From assembly GCF_963422355.1 (NCBI RefSeq), contig NC_085085.1:8857664-8921663 (forward strand): a DNA stretch of 64,000 nt, in the 5' to 3' direction. A model generated the notes under the pieces. That model was not told where the DNA came from. It saw only the letters and a list, made by a program, of their open reading frames with translations, and searched no databases. Below are positions 28,440 through 49,727 of this stretch, piece by piece. Position numbers and translations under genes: made by a program. The stretch is from Corticium candelabrum (Eukaryota > Porifera > Homoscleromorpha > Homosclerophorida > Plakinidae). Every line of letters starts with the position of its first letter. Within the stretch, counting starts at the first letter, position 1.

Positions 28440-31312
28440 GAGGGGGAGGGGAGGGATGACGATGACGACGACGACGATGACGATGATGACGTCACCAGTT
28501 TTGGATGATGATGACGACACCTTTCAACGGAAATTCGCTTGTCCTCTCTGTTCGTTAGTCACAAGAGATACAGTAGGCTTATTTCAACATCTAATTACGA
28601 GTTATAGTGTTGTCATTAATTCTCGGATGTGGACTTCTTAAACTTTCATCATCGTCGCCTCTGTGCAGAATGTGGGTTTTCTTAAGACAAAACGTTTCTC
28701 TGTTTGCCGACGTTCCTTGGGCCCAGGTCGACCTAGATTTAGGGGTGTGATGATGGATCACATTTACAGTATCTTCATGGATCGACATGAAAGGTTGTGT
28801 TCAGTGTCCATCTGTGTCACAGCTTTAATCTTTACCTCCACATTCACAGACGGACAATCTGTGTGATCAACCATTTATTACATCACAAACTGTTGGAGTT
28901 AGTTCGTGTTCCGACCTTGTTCTAGAGGGGATCAGAGCTGCTGCTACTCTTGTTTCACCTGTAGATAATGAATTCGCTATCTTTTCAGCAGTTATGAATG
29001 AAATAATGACACTTCATGTTGACACTGTTTCCCATATTCCTAGATCTGTTCGTCCTCTTCTAGCACAAATATTGACTGTGGAGCTTCGTCATGCTTGTTC
29101 TGATGGTTTATGGCGGTTTTCTCGCTTTTTTCTATTTGCTAAGGCTGTTCTTCATTTGCCACATCGAGGAGGAAGGAAAAAGAGACTTGTCATCCACTCT
29201 TTGTTAACATCTTGTTTACACCATTGGCAGGAAGGAGCTCTCACTGCATTATGGGAGGAAGCCAGGTGTGATGCTAATCTTACATATCATAACTTTGAGC
29301 ACAACCCAGAATCACTCAAGAGATGCAACATTCATCGTGCACTGAATTTAGCCAAGGAAGGTCGCTATGGCCTTGCTATGCGCTCTTTGGGTTCATTGGG
29401 TTGTGCGGCTTCGGATGATAATGAGGCTTTTGAAGAGTTGGTTGGTCGTCATCCAACCCACAATCTTCCATCTCTTTCTGATGACATCCCACCATTTTTG
29501 GTTGTTGATTCTGCTGCTGTTCTTGCTGCTCTTAAAGCTTTTCCAAAGGTTCGAGTCCAGGAGCTTCTAGATTACGGGCTCAGCATCTCATTGATGCTAT
29601 CTCTGGTACCATTTCTCCTGATGCCAGCTTTGTTTGGAAAATCTGACAAGATTAGTATCTAAGTGCTTGTTTGGAAACTTACATGTTGATATTGCTCCTT
29701 GGTTGATAGGTGCACTTCTAGTAGCTCTTCGAAAAAGTCTGGCGGTGTTCGCCCAATTGCCGTAGGTGAGGTTCTGCGAAGACTAGTTAGCCGTGTCTGT
29801 TGCTCTGCCTAAAGTCAAGGTTAGCTGACGTATTGCTTCCTTACGGTCAAGTTGGAGTGGGAGTTAAAGGTGGATTGGAAGCTGCCGTTTATTCTATACG
29901 CTCCTACATTGAAGAGTATGGTCATATTGAAGAGTTGTGCTGCTTTAAAATAGACATAAATATGCTTTTAATGAGTGTCATCGAGAGTTATTTCTCCACC
30001 TTCATCAAGAGTTTCCAGATTTAGTGGCTTGGGTAAGGTGGTCATATAAATCTGCTGGTGAACTACGCTTTGACTCTCATCGAATTTCATCCACGGCTGG
30101 AGTACAACAGGGTGACCCTTTGGGTCCCATGCTTTTCTCACTGGTCATTCTAGAGCTCATAGATGAGATTGGTTTACTTGAAGGCTTACATCTTTCTTTA
30201 TGGCATCTTGATGATGGTACATTTAGTGGTACTAGAAAGTCTTTCAAAGTTGTTGCAATCCTTGATGTCGAAAGGTCCGAGTTTTGGTCTGTCTCTAAAT
30301 CTAGCAAAATGCGAGATATTTTGGCCTTCTGGAAATCAAAACTTTTCCTGAAATTGATTCAGATGTCAGACGAGTTCACACTTCTGTTGATGGTGCTGAA
30401 CAATTGGGATTTCCCATTGTTGGTCCAGATGATTTCTTTATCAAGTATTTTGGTAGTTGTGTGGATAAGGTTTTAGAAGCTCAAAGTATAATACCAGAAT
30501 TGGAGAATTTGCAGGTAGCAATCCAGTTACTACGGAGTTGTCTAAGCGTTAATTTGCAAATTAAACCACCTACTTCGGAATCATTCCTGGTCACTTTATT
30601 ATTGAACGGCTTTCTCGTTTTGATTCTGGCATGGGACATTCACCATGTCAATTAACCAATTCGTCTATTCCGGATCCAGCTTGGATGCAAGCAACTCTGG
30701 AGCATGGATGAGGGCAGTTCCAAACCAAAATCTTGGCCTATCCATGCTCTAGCATAAGTTCATTATTGCCATCAGGATTTGGCTTGGCATTCCTCTGTTT
30801 CCGGATTCTCCTGTCTCGCTCAGATGTGTTTGTGGCAGTATCATTGGCCCTCATGGAGACTATTTGCTGGGTTGTGGTTACGATTCAGCTCTTAGTAACA
30901 GATGTCGTAATGCTTTATGTGACATTATTTGGCATGCCTTATTGATAAACAACAAAGCAGCCAGGAGAGAACAGACATGTTCTAGTAACTGTAAGGCTCG
31001 TCCTGGTGACATTTTTCATCCGGACTTTGTTGATGGCAGACCTGCTTTCTTTGACGTAACAGCTCGTAACACTGTCCAAGCTAAGTACGTATGTGAAGCT
31101 GCAGAAATGGCCGGAGCCGCTGCAAGGGCAGGAGAATTGGAAAGGATTACAAACACGAGCAATCGGTATTGGAATGTGGAGGACTGTTCTACCCTGTGGC
31201 GCTGGAATCTTTTGTCTTTTGGCTTTTGGACTCAAGCAAGTCTTCAGACGTTGAGAACTATTGCGGCCAAAACTACGACCTATAATGGCATCGATTTACT
31301 TATATTATTGTA
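28440..31312 (+). pseudogene. Decayed non-LTR retrotransposon (C2H2, RT, CCHC, RLE-like)
   Basis: Order of remains: a C2H2-like FACPLCSLVTRDTVGLFQHL at about 28529; an N-terminal linker frame 28994-29662; RT pieces GGVRPIAVGEVLRRL (about 29731), LLPYGQVGVGVKGGLEAA (about 29834), AGVQQGDPLGPMLFSL (about 30097) and WHLDDGTF (about 30200, where the polymerase box is usually YLDD); then CVCGSIIGPHGDYLLGC (C-x-C-x6-H-x6-C, about 30825) and RPGDIFHPDFVDGRPAFFDV (about 30997), which fits a restriction-like endonuclease signature. Frameshifts and stops break it throughout (for example after 29662 and near 30024). Finger, RT, CCHC and RLE is the layout of single-ORF, site-type LINEs such as R2/CRE relatives. 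The exact clade is my inference. Confidence 0.8.
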
Positions 31313-31323
31313 GGCTATATTTA

Positions 31324-31720
31324 TTACATACATGAACGTTCCCCGCCCCAAGTCCCCAACAACTCAAGTATGCATGTCCAACTACGTACATCCTCTATCT
31401 CTAAATTCAAACGTTGTAAAACCAATCTAGTATTATGTGACCATAATTTTACAGATAATTGTTGTAATAAGTTGTTTAAAGACTTTGAAAACGTTATGTG
31501 ACTCATTGCAGAAATTCTCGAAGCTCTAGAGCGTAGGATCTTGAGACTGTATGGTGTCTTGTCCAGAGACCGAGAGTTTTCACAGCAAGTGTATAAAATA
31601 TACCACCTGCAGCTGCTGTAACTCTTTCAGCGTGACGAAAGTCTTTGCAAGCTTCGCAGCTTTGCATTATGCGTGCGTGCGTGCGTGTGTGTGTGCAACT
31701 TTGCATCATAGTGAATTCAA
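31324..31720 (-). pseudogene. C-terminal fragment of the same retroelement, opposite strand
   Basis: Minus-strand frames read RVTAAAGGIFYTLAVKTLGL at about 31620-31561, then NLLQQLSVKLWSHNTRL at about 31470-31420. They correspond to the segment after the endonuclease motif of the plus-strand copy (there: LSFGFWTQASLQTLRTIA) and beyond. The two copies lie tail to tail. Confidence 0.7.
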
Positions 31721-32182
31721 TTGCAAGTAGCAAAAGCAGTTTTGTGGATTACAATTAGCTTACATATGACTTTTACATTTACACTAATTAACTACTAGCA
31801 CTTCTAGACTGCAATGCAAAGGCAACCTTTTAGGACTATTTCTCCTTGCGCACGTCAAATAATACCTGAAGCCGTCTCTAGAGCTAGCTAGCTAGAGAGC
31901 ATCTATCTACCAATTGCATTCGATGTAATTCTCTGCTCAGCTCAGCTGTAATGAGAGATTGACAGTGATTGAACAAACGATCTGGCGCAAAGATTTTGCA
32001 GCGTGAATAAAAAGGAATGTCTTTTGATCGTCATGACAACGTTGTCACGTGATACTGCCACTGCGCGCGCCAAACCTTTTTGTTTGGGATGTGACGACTT
32101 CACACATGGTGTACACCTTTGAATGGGAGACGGTCTCGAGAGTTTATTTGACAGTCTTTGGATTTCGTTTTGTTAATTAACA
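31721..32182 (+). promoter_or_regulatory. KAT7 upstream region with E2F-like site
   Basis: GCGCGCGCCAAACC at 32064-32077 contains GCGCCAAA, the reverse complement of the E2F core TTTGGCGC, about 105 bp before the proposed KAT7 start. A TCACGTGA E-box lies about 20 bp upstream of it. Function is inferred from motif only. Confidence 0.4.
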
Positions 32183-41263
<9,081 letters not shown>

Positions 41264-41614
41264 GGGCTGCGTAGGTAGGTTTCCAGTATGTAATTAGAAC
41301 AAGCCAAAGACTATGTTGTACACATCTTTTCATGTTTTTGACAAAGTAATGGTGTATCTGGTTTAATTAAGTAATTATCTGCCATTTTGGATGTGAACTG
41401 AGTCTTAGCTCTATGTCACCATGAAAGTCAAACGTCATAGTTAATAAATGTTAAGTTCCAGTTGTTGCTGCAGCTTCTCAAACATGCTATGTTACTCAAA
41501 TGCTGGTTATCAATATCTTGTTTGGAGTTCTCTAGTACGTTCTAAGTTGCAACCTTGTTATAATTATCCGGGAACTGACTGAGTCGAGAACGCGCCAATA
41601 ATCACGTGGTCAAG
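41264..41614 (+). promoter_or_regulatory. KAT7-CHK1 spacer with candidate CHK1 promoter
   Basis: 351 bp between the KAT7 stop and CHK1 start. AACGCGCCAATA (41589-41600) contains an E2F-like GCGCCAA overlapping a CCAAT box, and TCACGTGGT (41602-41610) is an E-box, all within 30 bp of the ATG. The spacer must also hold the KAT7 3' end. No AATAAA beyond weak AT-rich variants was noted. Confidence 0.45.
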
Positions 41615-42048
41615 ATGACTCCGTTCGTGGACGGCTGGGACATGGCTGAGGTTTTAGGAGAAGGCGCTTACGGAGAGTACAGTCGAATACATATATAACA
41701 TTGTTAACGCAGCGTAAAATAAAGCTTGGTTTGTAGAGTACGTTTGCTTGTAAACCGAGAAACGCAGGAGAATTTGGCAGTAAAAATCATTGACCTCAGG
41801 AGGGCGGTTGTAGACAACGCTGCAGAAAGCATTCGTAAGGAGGTTGTACTGAGCTCGATCTAATAATTATTAGCTTCACGTACGCATAGCTCTAGTAGTA
41901 GTCTAGGCGTGCAATAGGCTGCGCATGTTTCACGCAAATTTATGCACTAACGGTTTGCTCTTTTTTAAATATTTGGTGAACACAAATTATTAAGCTTAAT
42001 TGTTAAAGCAAATATGATAGGTTGTTTAATTTTTATGTTGTTACAATG

Positions 42049-42121
<73 letters not shown>

Positions 42122-45100
42122 CGGACTACAGTAAGGCAAATGTTGAGACTGTTGAAGCAATGATCAGGAAGAGAAGACAAAAGTGGCTAGGCCATGTAGT
42201 CAGGATGGAGCCTCACCGTATTCCAAAGCAACTGCTGGTTTGCAAGTTTGAAGGGGTAAGTATTCTGTAGGCGGCCAGAAACTGAGATGGGTCGATATTG
42301 TGATGAGAGATTTGAAGAAACGTGAGCTCAACACCGAATGGATGCACATTTCCCAAGATTGTGGTAAGCTGAGATCCATTCTGGACGCTGTAGTTACAGA
42401 GTTGAATGAGGAAGCTGAGGAAATGGAAAAGATGAAAAAAGAAAGAGGAAGGAAAGAAAGGAGAGGAAGTGAATATCAGATCAGGCTGACCTACAGTGTA
42501 CTCAACCTGGTTGCACCTTTACAGGTTTTGTCAATCACCAACGACAGAAACATAGAACAGCAGTCCAAAGATCCTCTTTTGTTATCGCTGCCACCAAAAC
42601 TTTAAACAGGAAGGTTATAGAAATCGTATGAAGTTCTGCTATCAGAATTCGAACAGAATCAAGAGATTACAATGGGGGCATAAAGTCTACCGATTATGGC
42701 AGTGACCTAACAATGTGGCGTACTTACTCAAGTGAAGGCAGAACATGGATGGATGATGGATGGTGCATGCATGTGCGCTTGTGTGTGTGTGGTGTGTGTG
42801 TGTGTTTATATACGTATATATAATTACAAATGTTGAACTGATAAAGCTTTTGGGTTAAGGTGACTGATTTGAATAGTTGTTAAGTTAAAATGATTTGCTG
42901 TTAGTTTTTCAAATTGTCATTTTATGATATAGACACTTGTTTAACTTAATTTGCCACTTAATTAAATGAAGCAGATGAACTTTTTTGTTGTTTGGGTCAA
43001 CTTGGAATCTGCTTTACTACTGCCACTTTGTCAATCATTACCCAAGGCCCGGATATCCGGGCTAAGGGTATAGTAGTCATTTAATTTTGAATAATGAGCT
43101 GAATTTTCTGAGAAAATGTTGCAGTCGTTTATAGCATCTTAAGTTCGTATGAGCCAACGTTTAGTTGTCTTTTCTTAATTCGTCAGCCATTAAAGTGTTA
43201 CATTATAATAGCTACAGATGATGATGATTAATTTATTTCTGTCGTGTTCATAGAAATGCACAGTTTTCTAGCTTCCATTACGAGCTTTACAATAGATTAG
43301 ATACAGTAGAAGGACTTTGAAATGTTAGATAGTCACTGGTTTGTGTTATTTGAATCAGAATTTCAGGTAAACTAAGAAGAGGAACGACTGTCATAATTGA
43401 CATTGTTGTGTTTGTTTTGTTGTGTTGTTATTTTTCCTTGCTTGGTTTTAGATCTGCATAATGAAGATGCTTCGAGATCCATTGTTTATTCAATTCTATG
43501 GCTGTCGGACTGAGGGCCATCTTCAGTATTTGTTTCTGGAGTATGCTTCCGGTGGAGAGCTGTTTGATCGCATAGGTTTGTAGTATTTGTTAATACAATA
43601 CTGTATTTGTTCCACTAGATTTATGCTAAAATTAACTAAAACTTGCAAATTTATTATTGCATATTGCTGACAATGGATATGGTTGGTGATCATTTGCTTT
43701 CATGTGCAGACCTTATGAAGTTTGGGCTTATCTGTTTGCGAAGTTAAACTTAATTAACGCTTTGCAAAGGTGTTTGAGTTAGGACATTTTGCGCTCTTGT
43801 ACCATAGTTGGCAATTGCTTTTATAATTTCATGCTACTTAGTATTTGTGTTCGCTCTCTTTTCTCTTTGGGATCACAGATCTTTGTCAGTATATGTGTTT
43901 GCTCTTCGTTCTCTTTAGCTCTATAGATCATTGTAGTGCGATTATTTGATACTCACCTGCTGTTGCAAGATCAAGAACAGAGCACATGCAATTTTGTATG
44001 TTATTTTCTAATTAATGAACTTTACAGTTGTGAATTTACACGTAGATTATTAGAGTGTGGTACAAATACAATATGTTATTGGTTTAGAACCAGATGTAGG
44101 GATGAAGCAAAGTCAAGCAAGGACTTTCTTTCAGCAGCTTATTGCTGGAGTGGTAAGTTTCCTTGTTCTTGCCATTGTTTCTTTATAAATGTTAGAAGCA
44201 GGTTTAAGATTGCTGACTTTTGAGCTGAAAGTCAGTGAGTACATGGTAATGATGGCAAGTCCAAAAAGAATGGTGATGACAACGCTAGTGCTATCTACGT
44301 CTGGATTGAACGTCAGACAGGCATACACATACATTACATACATGATGACGGTTGAGTTGTCGAATACAACAAATCTCAGGCATGGGTTTGTCTCTGTCAG
44401 ATAATCTAATTTGAGCATACATACCACATACATCTACATACACACATACATACATACAGAGCTGCCAAATCTCCTGCATTCTGACCATTGGTGGGTGTGA
44501 CTAATGATGGGTGTGCTTGTTCTGTGTACAACTGTAGTACATACCTGATATCTAGAAGTTTATGTGTGCCAGCCCATTCTCCATCTGGCTCTTTCTATAT
44601 TTGGTCAATTATATTCATTAATCAATCAGATATAGAAGGAGGAGTCTGTCATGCAAAACTGTATAAAATGTCCGGAAGTTGGAAAGGGGAGGGGCTGGCT
44701 ACGCGAGACTACACCCAAGGAATGCTGAAAAGTGAAGAAGGCCACAAAACAACACAATATAGAACATCGCACCTGGTTGCGAGAATGTCCATATGTCTTA
44801 TTCTTATATTTAGTATAAGCTTATATTATACACTAATAGGCAGTAGTACATAATTGGTGCTGATGTTGGAAGACTTGCCGCTAATTAGACACGATAATTG
44901 GTTGTGCATTTGTTGTATTTTACTTAATTAAGTGTACTTTAATTAATTAATGGCTTTTACTTCGAGTGGGCATGCAAATATTTAAATTTTGATAATTGTA
45001 TATTATTAAACTATGACATAACTTTTATTGATATTAATGCTATTGTAGGCATAGCTAAAAATTTCACATTTTTGCCTGCAAACTCACACATTTTGATGTA

Positions 45101-48100
45101 GCCAGGTTGGCAGGTCTGTAGCATATAGTAATTTTTCCATAGATATTGACATAGATACATACTTTCATACACACACCATGCGTGCATAAGACAGATGAAG
45201 AGGATGAAGGCTGATTATAGTCTATTTATCACATCCAGTTGTAACATCTCACGACAGCAGATGCTGACACTATGATTAAATTTAACTTCATTGTAGAAGT
45301 TGTTTGTATATGTGATTTTAGTGTACATAGTGTCTTGGCTATATTAGAAATGTTGTAGTCTGGTTTGTAAGTATCCGACTTATGCAATCAGTATATTTTG
45401 TTGTTGGTGTTTTAGGAATTTCTGCACAATAAAGGAATCACTCATCGTGATTTGAAGCCCGAGAATATTCTTTTGGATCAGAATGGTTATGCTTAGGGCT
45501 GTTGTTTTGAATAGCAAATAGAGCTAAAAGAAGGCTACTGTTTCCAACAGATAATCTGAAAATAACTGATTTCGGCCTTTCTACTGTGTTTTGTCATCGT
45601 GGACAAGAGAGAAAGCTTAGCAAATGTTGTGGTACCCCACCATATGTTTCACCCGAGGTGGGCTGTTATCTTTATCAGACTATTCCTATTTAAATGGTAC
45701 TTTATTCTATCACAAACATATCAAAAAAGAAGATACCATGTACTTGATGTATGTACATATACCTTTAATGTTTGAACTTTTGTTCTTTATGACTGTGCAT
45801 GGCCTTAGTGTAACTGACTGTAAGTCAATTATTAGGTGCAATAGCTAATGAACCTAACTAATTGATGTTCACCTGCTAATGTCTCCACAGTGGTAGTACA
45901 TGCATGTGTGGCGGAGCTTGAATGCAAACAATGCTATGTAATGGGGGAGCATGTAAGAATATGCAATGCAGGCAGTCTTGTGCAAATTTTCTGTGAAATT
46001 TAATTTTGTATGCACCTGCATGTACAACTAATACGAACTGCATGATGACGGTTTTTGGCTTGTCATTGACCAGTGGTATCAAAAGAACATGGTAGTACTG
46101 ACAGCAGTGACAATCCACTAATCAAACAAATGTCAAGTACTGGGATGAATGTTTACAAGCCAACCTGCACATTTAACCATTCAATTACAAACGCATTTCA
46201 AAAGTGAGGTGCTACACTTCTTTATATGTCAAAGACAGCTCTGCATTTGAGGTGTTGCTGTAAATGCAACATTTGATTTCGTGATTTAATTAATGGATTC
46301 CTGTTCTTAGTTAGTTATTTGATATCAGCAAAGTACAGTAGAAAACATGTAAATCAAGTTTCTGTCAATTAAGTTTGTGTTGTCAGTTGTCTTACTGTAT
46401 TTTGTTCTCGAGCAAGGCATGCTTCTGCTTGCGTATGTGTTGGTTGTGTCTCTTGGGCCTAAAATAAAGTAAGAGAACCAATTTTATTTACATTGTTTTC
46501 ATAGGTATTAAGTGGCGAAGAATATTATGCTCAACCTGCAGATGTCTGGTCCTGTGGAGTCATACTTGTGGCGATGTTGGCTGGAGGTGACGTCGGAATG
46601 TCAGCGTTTCGTATTCTTCAAACGATATTTGTTGGCATTGTCTTGTTCTAGAACTTCCGTGGAACAGACCAGACGAGGAGTGCAAAGAGTTTTGTGATTA
46701 CTGCACAAAGAAGTCTCTAAACCTTAGTCCATGGAACAAAATTTCAAATTGGCCTTTGTGTAAGTACAACTATGTCGTCGTTTAGTACAAATGCAGTCTG
46801 TTGACCAAGGAATTAGAAATACTCTGCACACATTCCAGTATTGCAATCATGTTTTTGGTGCAGTGCCGAGTTGTTATTACATGTAGTTGTCTTTGGCGTG
46901 TTTACGAATGCTAAGGCCAGACGAACCAAATTTCTTGATGCTCGAATATTTGGACATGAAAACTGGACTGACCAATCAAATTATAAAAGATGTAATGATT
47001 GTGTGGTAGTTTGAGAATGCACGTCTCTCATTCCACTGCCCACAAACACCGTGAGATAACAAAATGGCCACTAAAGCAAATGATGTCGAAAGTGAGCGGA
47101 ACGTGGAAACAGTTGCCGGCCTACATGCACTCTTAACACTGGAGTCATACCTACTTATTGGATATATGCTATTGTACCAAATTGTTTTTAATAATACGTC
47201 AAGCATAATATCATTGCTCATACACACATCAAAACTTATTTTTATTTTGGTCAAGCTCAAAACTGGACGAATGAATTCAAGCATTAAAGAAATTCAATTG
47301 ATCTGGCCTGAATACCAAAGAAGTCAAACTACTAAAGTAGGTGTAACCTGTTTATTCTAGTAGCAGGATTTCACGTTTAGTGTGTACAGTACATTTTAGG
47401 GCTGTTCATATCCAGTTAATTGAAAAGAATTCGTGCATGTTGTACTAATTGTATTCGGTACGGTTGCTGTAGCTCTACTGAGAAGAATTCTTCAACGAGT
47501 ACCAGGTGACCGATTTACGATTCAGCAGATAAAAAGACACAGATGGTTTACCAAGTAAGTCTGTCGACATAGTAGCCAATGTCACGAATAGTAGGCACTT
47601 TTGATTACAGGAGATCGACGACCGTGTCGTCTCATTTACTGTCGTCTCCTTCCACTCCTGTGCTCAAACGCCATTGCTCGTCTCTGACTCCCGAGACTAC
47701 CTTAGATACTTCTGTAAAGTTGTTAGTGAAGTACAGACGAGTGGATTGTTCTGTTTTTGAAATTGTTTTTGTGTATAGTGTCGATCCGGCTCGAATACCT
47801 GCTTCACAGCCAGAGCCGCAAAATAGGCAGTCGCTTATGACCGAGTTGATGACACTGAGAGTAGTACATGTGAGCAGCACGACGTCGAGTGAACAAGAAA
47901 GGGCAAATGCTCCCAGTTTTTCACAGCCTGCACGTGCAGAGTACTGGTTGCTTCCAAGCCAGATTTCCTCGACACCTGGCCAGTCACAAGTGAGTTGTTT
48001 GTCAAATGTTAGTTAATACTCATAATACCGTATCCTTCCAAATACAAGCCCCGGAGCTGGAAATGAATGGAGGAATGCAAAAGCGTGTTTGTGTACTAAT

Positions 48101-49152
48101 AAAGACCTGGAGCTTGTATTTATTTGGGGATTTATATACTACGAAGATATTGACTGCCCACTAGAGATTTGCTTCACTTGTCAATTGCATACACTACTGG
48201 TATCTGTTCACGTGGTGGTCCAGATACATAAACGTTACAGCAAGTTGCCTGCAGTGAAGCCTTCAAAGTCTGATTCTTCCGAAAGTGCTAGATCGTCTTC
48301 CTCCTGTTGTGTATCATCTGCCAGTATCGGCCTAGTTGCTTCTGCTGATTGTGATTTGTCATTGCCAAGGTAGAGATGATGTTTGACTTGCTTTGCAGTG
48401 CTTTCGTTCTTCATGCAGGTCATTATCCTCGCACCATCAATGTTGGTAGTGATTCCCACACACCTGAAAGAATAGATGATAGTTTAAATGAGTGGTTGAG
48501 TAGGTGCCTCAGCTGGAGGTCGGAACAAATCTTGCCTGTATACATGCAGCTGAAGACAGAGTGGGTCTTCTATTCAGTCCGGGTCTCTTATTAAGAACAA
48601 CACTCTAAGTTGCAAAGTGGTTTGAATTGAAGGCCCGGGGCTTGTATTTGGACGGATACGGTATGCTTTATGTCAGCAGGATTTTATTGTAATGTGTCTC
48701 CTGTAGACATTGTTTCAACGGTTGGTGAAACGAATGACAAGATTCAGAACTAGTTGTGGAGTGAAAGAGACGATGCTGTTGACCAAGAGTGCTTTAGAAA
48801 AACTTGGATGTCTAGTGAAGAGAGCTACAGCTGACGAGGTGATACCATCCTCATTTCTATTTATTGATATACAGTAGTGTGTCATAAATGTTTTTGCGAA
48901 TAGGTTGTCGCTAGTGTGAGCGATCGAACAAAACGTGACCTGGTGTTTAGAATTACCTTTTTTCCTTTGGATGGAGACGAAGTATTGGTAGATCTACGCA
49001 GATCGAAGGTAAATGCATGTGGCAATGGGAACAAGTGATTGCATTTAATATGTTGGATATTTCTTGAAACCCAGGGCGACGGGCTAGAATTTAAGCGCTA
49101 CTTTGTCAAAATCAGCCAGTTACTGAAAGAAATTATTCTGAAAGTTATCTAA
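41615..49152 (+). CDS. CHEK1: Checkpoint kinase CHK1, complete
   Basis: Thirteen exons: 41615-41676, 41737-41842, 43452-43575, 44088-44152, 45416-45485, 45551-45657, 46505-46586, 46652-46759, 47473-47554, 47611-47989, 48707-48838, 48904-49008 and 49075-49152 (TAA). Total 499 residues (human 476). Kinase landmarks: GEGAYGE glycine loop, [10 protein letters not shown] lysine, [12 protein letters not shown] catalytic loop, DFG, and [11 protein letters not shown] (SPE where most kinases have APE). The C-terminal regulatory half keeps the ATR target Ser-Gln as PASQPEPQ, the [20 protein letters not shown] motif and the KA1-like tail ([25 protein letters not shown]). CHK1 restrains CDK activity when replication stalls. 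Intron 1 is only 60 nt. Exon 10 (379 nt) is read through a GT...AG stretch (47724 onward) because removing it would break the frame. Introns hold LINE and pogo-like relics. Confidence 0.97.
42050..42120. repeat. (GT)n microsatellite
   Basis: Perfect GT run in CHK1 intron 2, abutting the LINE fragment. Confidence 0.97.
42128..42600 (+). pseudogene. LINE ORF2 C-terminal fragment
   Basis: Frames read [20 protein letters not shown] and [10 protein letters not shown]. After a frameshift at about 42270 they read [18 protein letters not shown] and [11 protein letters not shown]. This is the conserved tail after the RT domain of RTE/CR1-type LINEs (R-WLGH-x-x-RM, then RP-x-x-RW-x-D, then DR-x-x-WR). 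A TGGATGGATGATGGATGG run (about 42748) may be the 3' tail. No RT domain is present. It interrupts nothing, as it lies inside intron 2 of CHK1. Confidence 0.75.
48028..48661 (-). mobile_element. pogo-like element with 27-bp TIRs
   Basis: Terminal repeats CCGTATCC(T/G)TCCAAATACAAGCCCCGG face each other with one mismatch and are flanked by TA on both sides, the Tc1/mariner/pogo target. The minus strand inside carries a frame (48459-48235) reading [13 protein letters not shown] after a splice-like or frame break and an acidic [19 protein letters not shown], resembling the last part of a pogo/Tigger transposase. It lies in CHK1 intron 11, between exons 10 and 11. Confidence 0.72.
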
Positions 49153-49407
49153 TTGACTTGCAATGATGCACGTGTTTAGGATAAGTTTGCTTTGAGAGAA
49201 ATCTTTGTTAGATAAGTTGACTGTTATACATCGTTGGGTTTCTTGGGTCATCAGGAGAATCTTGTTAGATGCCAATTTAACAGACAGAAAGGTGACTTGG
49301 CTTTATTGGAAGTGATGCTTGTTTTTGTAGATAGATCAGCAATAATGCAAGATCACCAGTCTCTAGAGTATGTCTTGGTTATGTAGCAGATATGGAACCG
49401 TTGCACA

Positions 49408-49483
<76 letters not shown>

Positions 49484-49727
49484 TGTCAGTCTTTGAAAAT
49501 GTGTCATTGTATCACAAATCGGACAGTTCGTTAATGAAGATAACTTTGCGACGGAGATGCAATCTAGAAAATACAAAATGTTAAGAATCATTTGCTGTAC
49601 CTACCACACAAACACACTACAATCATACATTAGTGTTTCAAGAATTATTGCAGCCTATATGATATAAATATAATCCTCTTAATTAAGTACCAGTACCTGT
49701 TCGGACAACTATAACTGTATCTGTCGG
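49153..49727. other. Convergent 3' spacer between CHK1 and the 520-aa gene
   Basis: Holds both 3' UTRs and a 71-bp GT microsatellite (49412-49482). No gene or other structure seen. Confidence 0.7.
49412..49482. repeat. (GT)n microsatellite
   Basis: Perfect GT run downstream of CHK1. Confidence 0.97.

Noticed and set aside
47724..47788. 65-nt intron inside CHK1 exon 10 (GTAAAG...TATAG)
   Set aside because: Removing it shifts the frame and loses the conserved SQPEP and FSQP segments.
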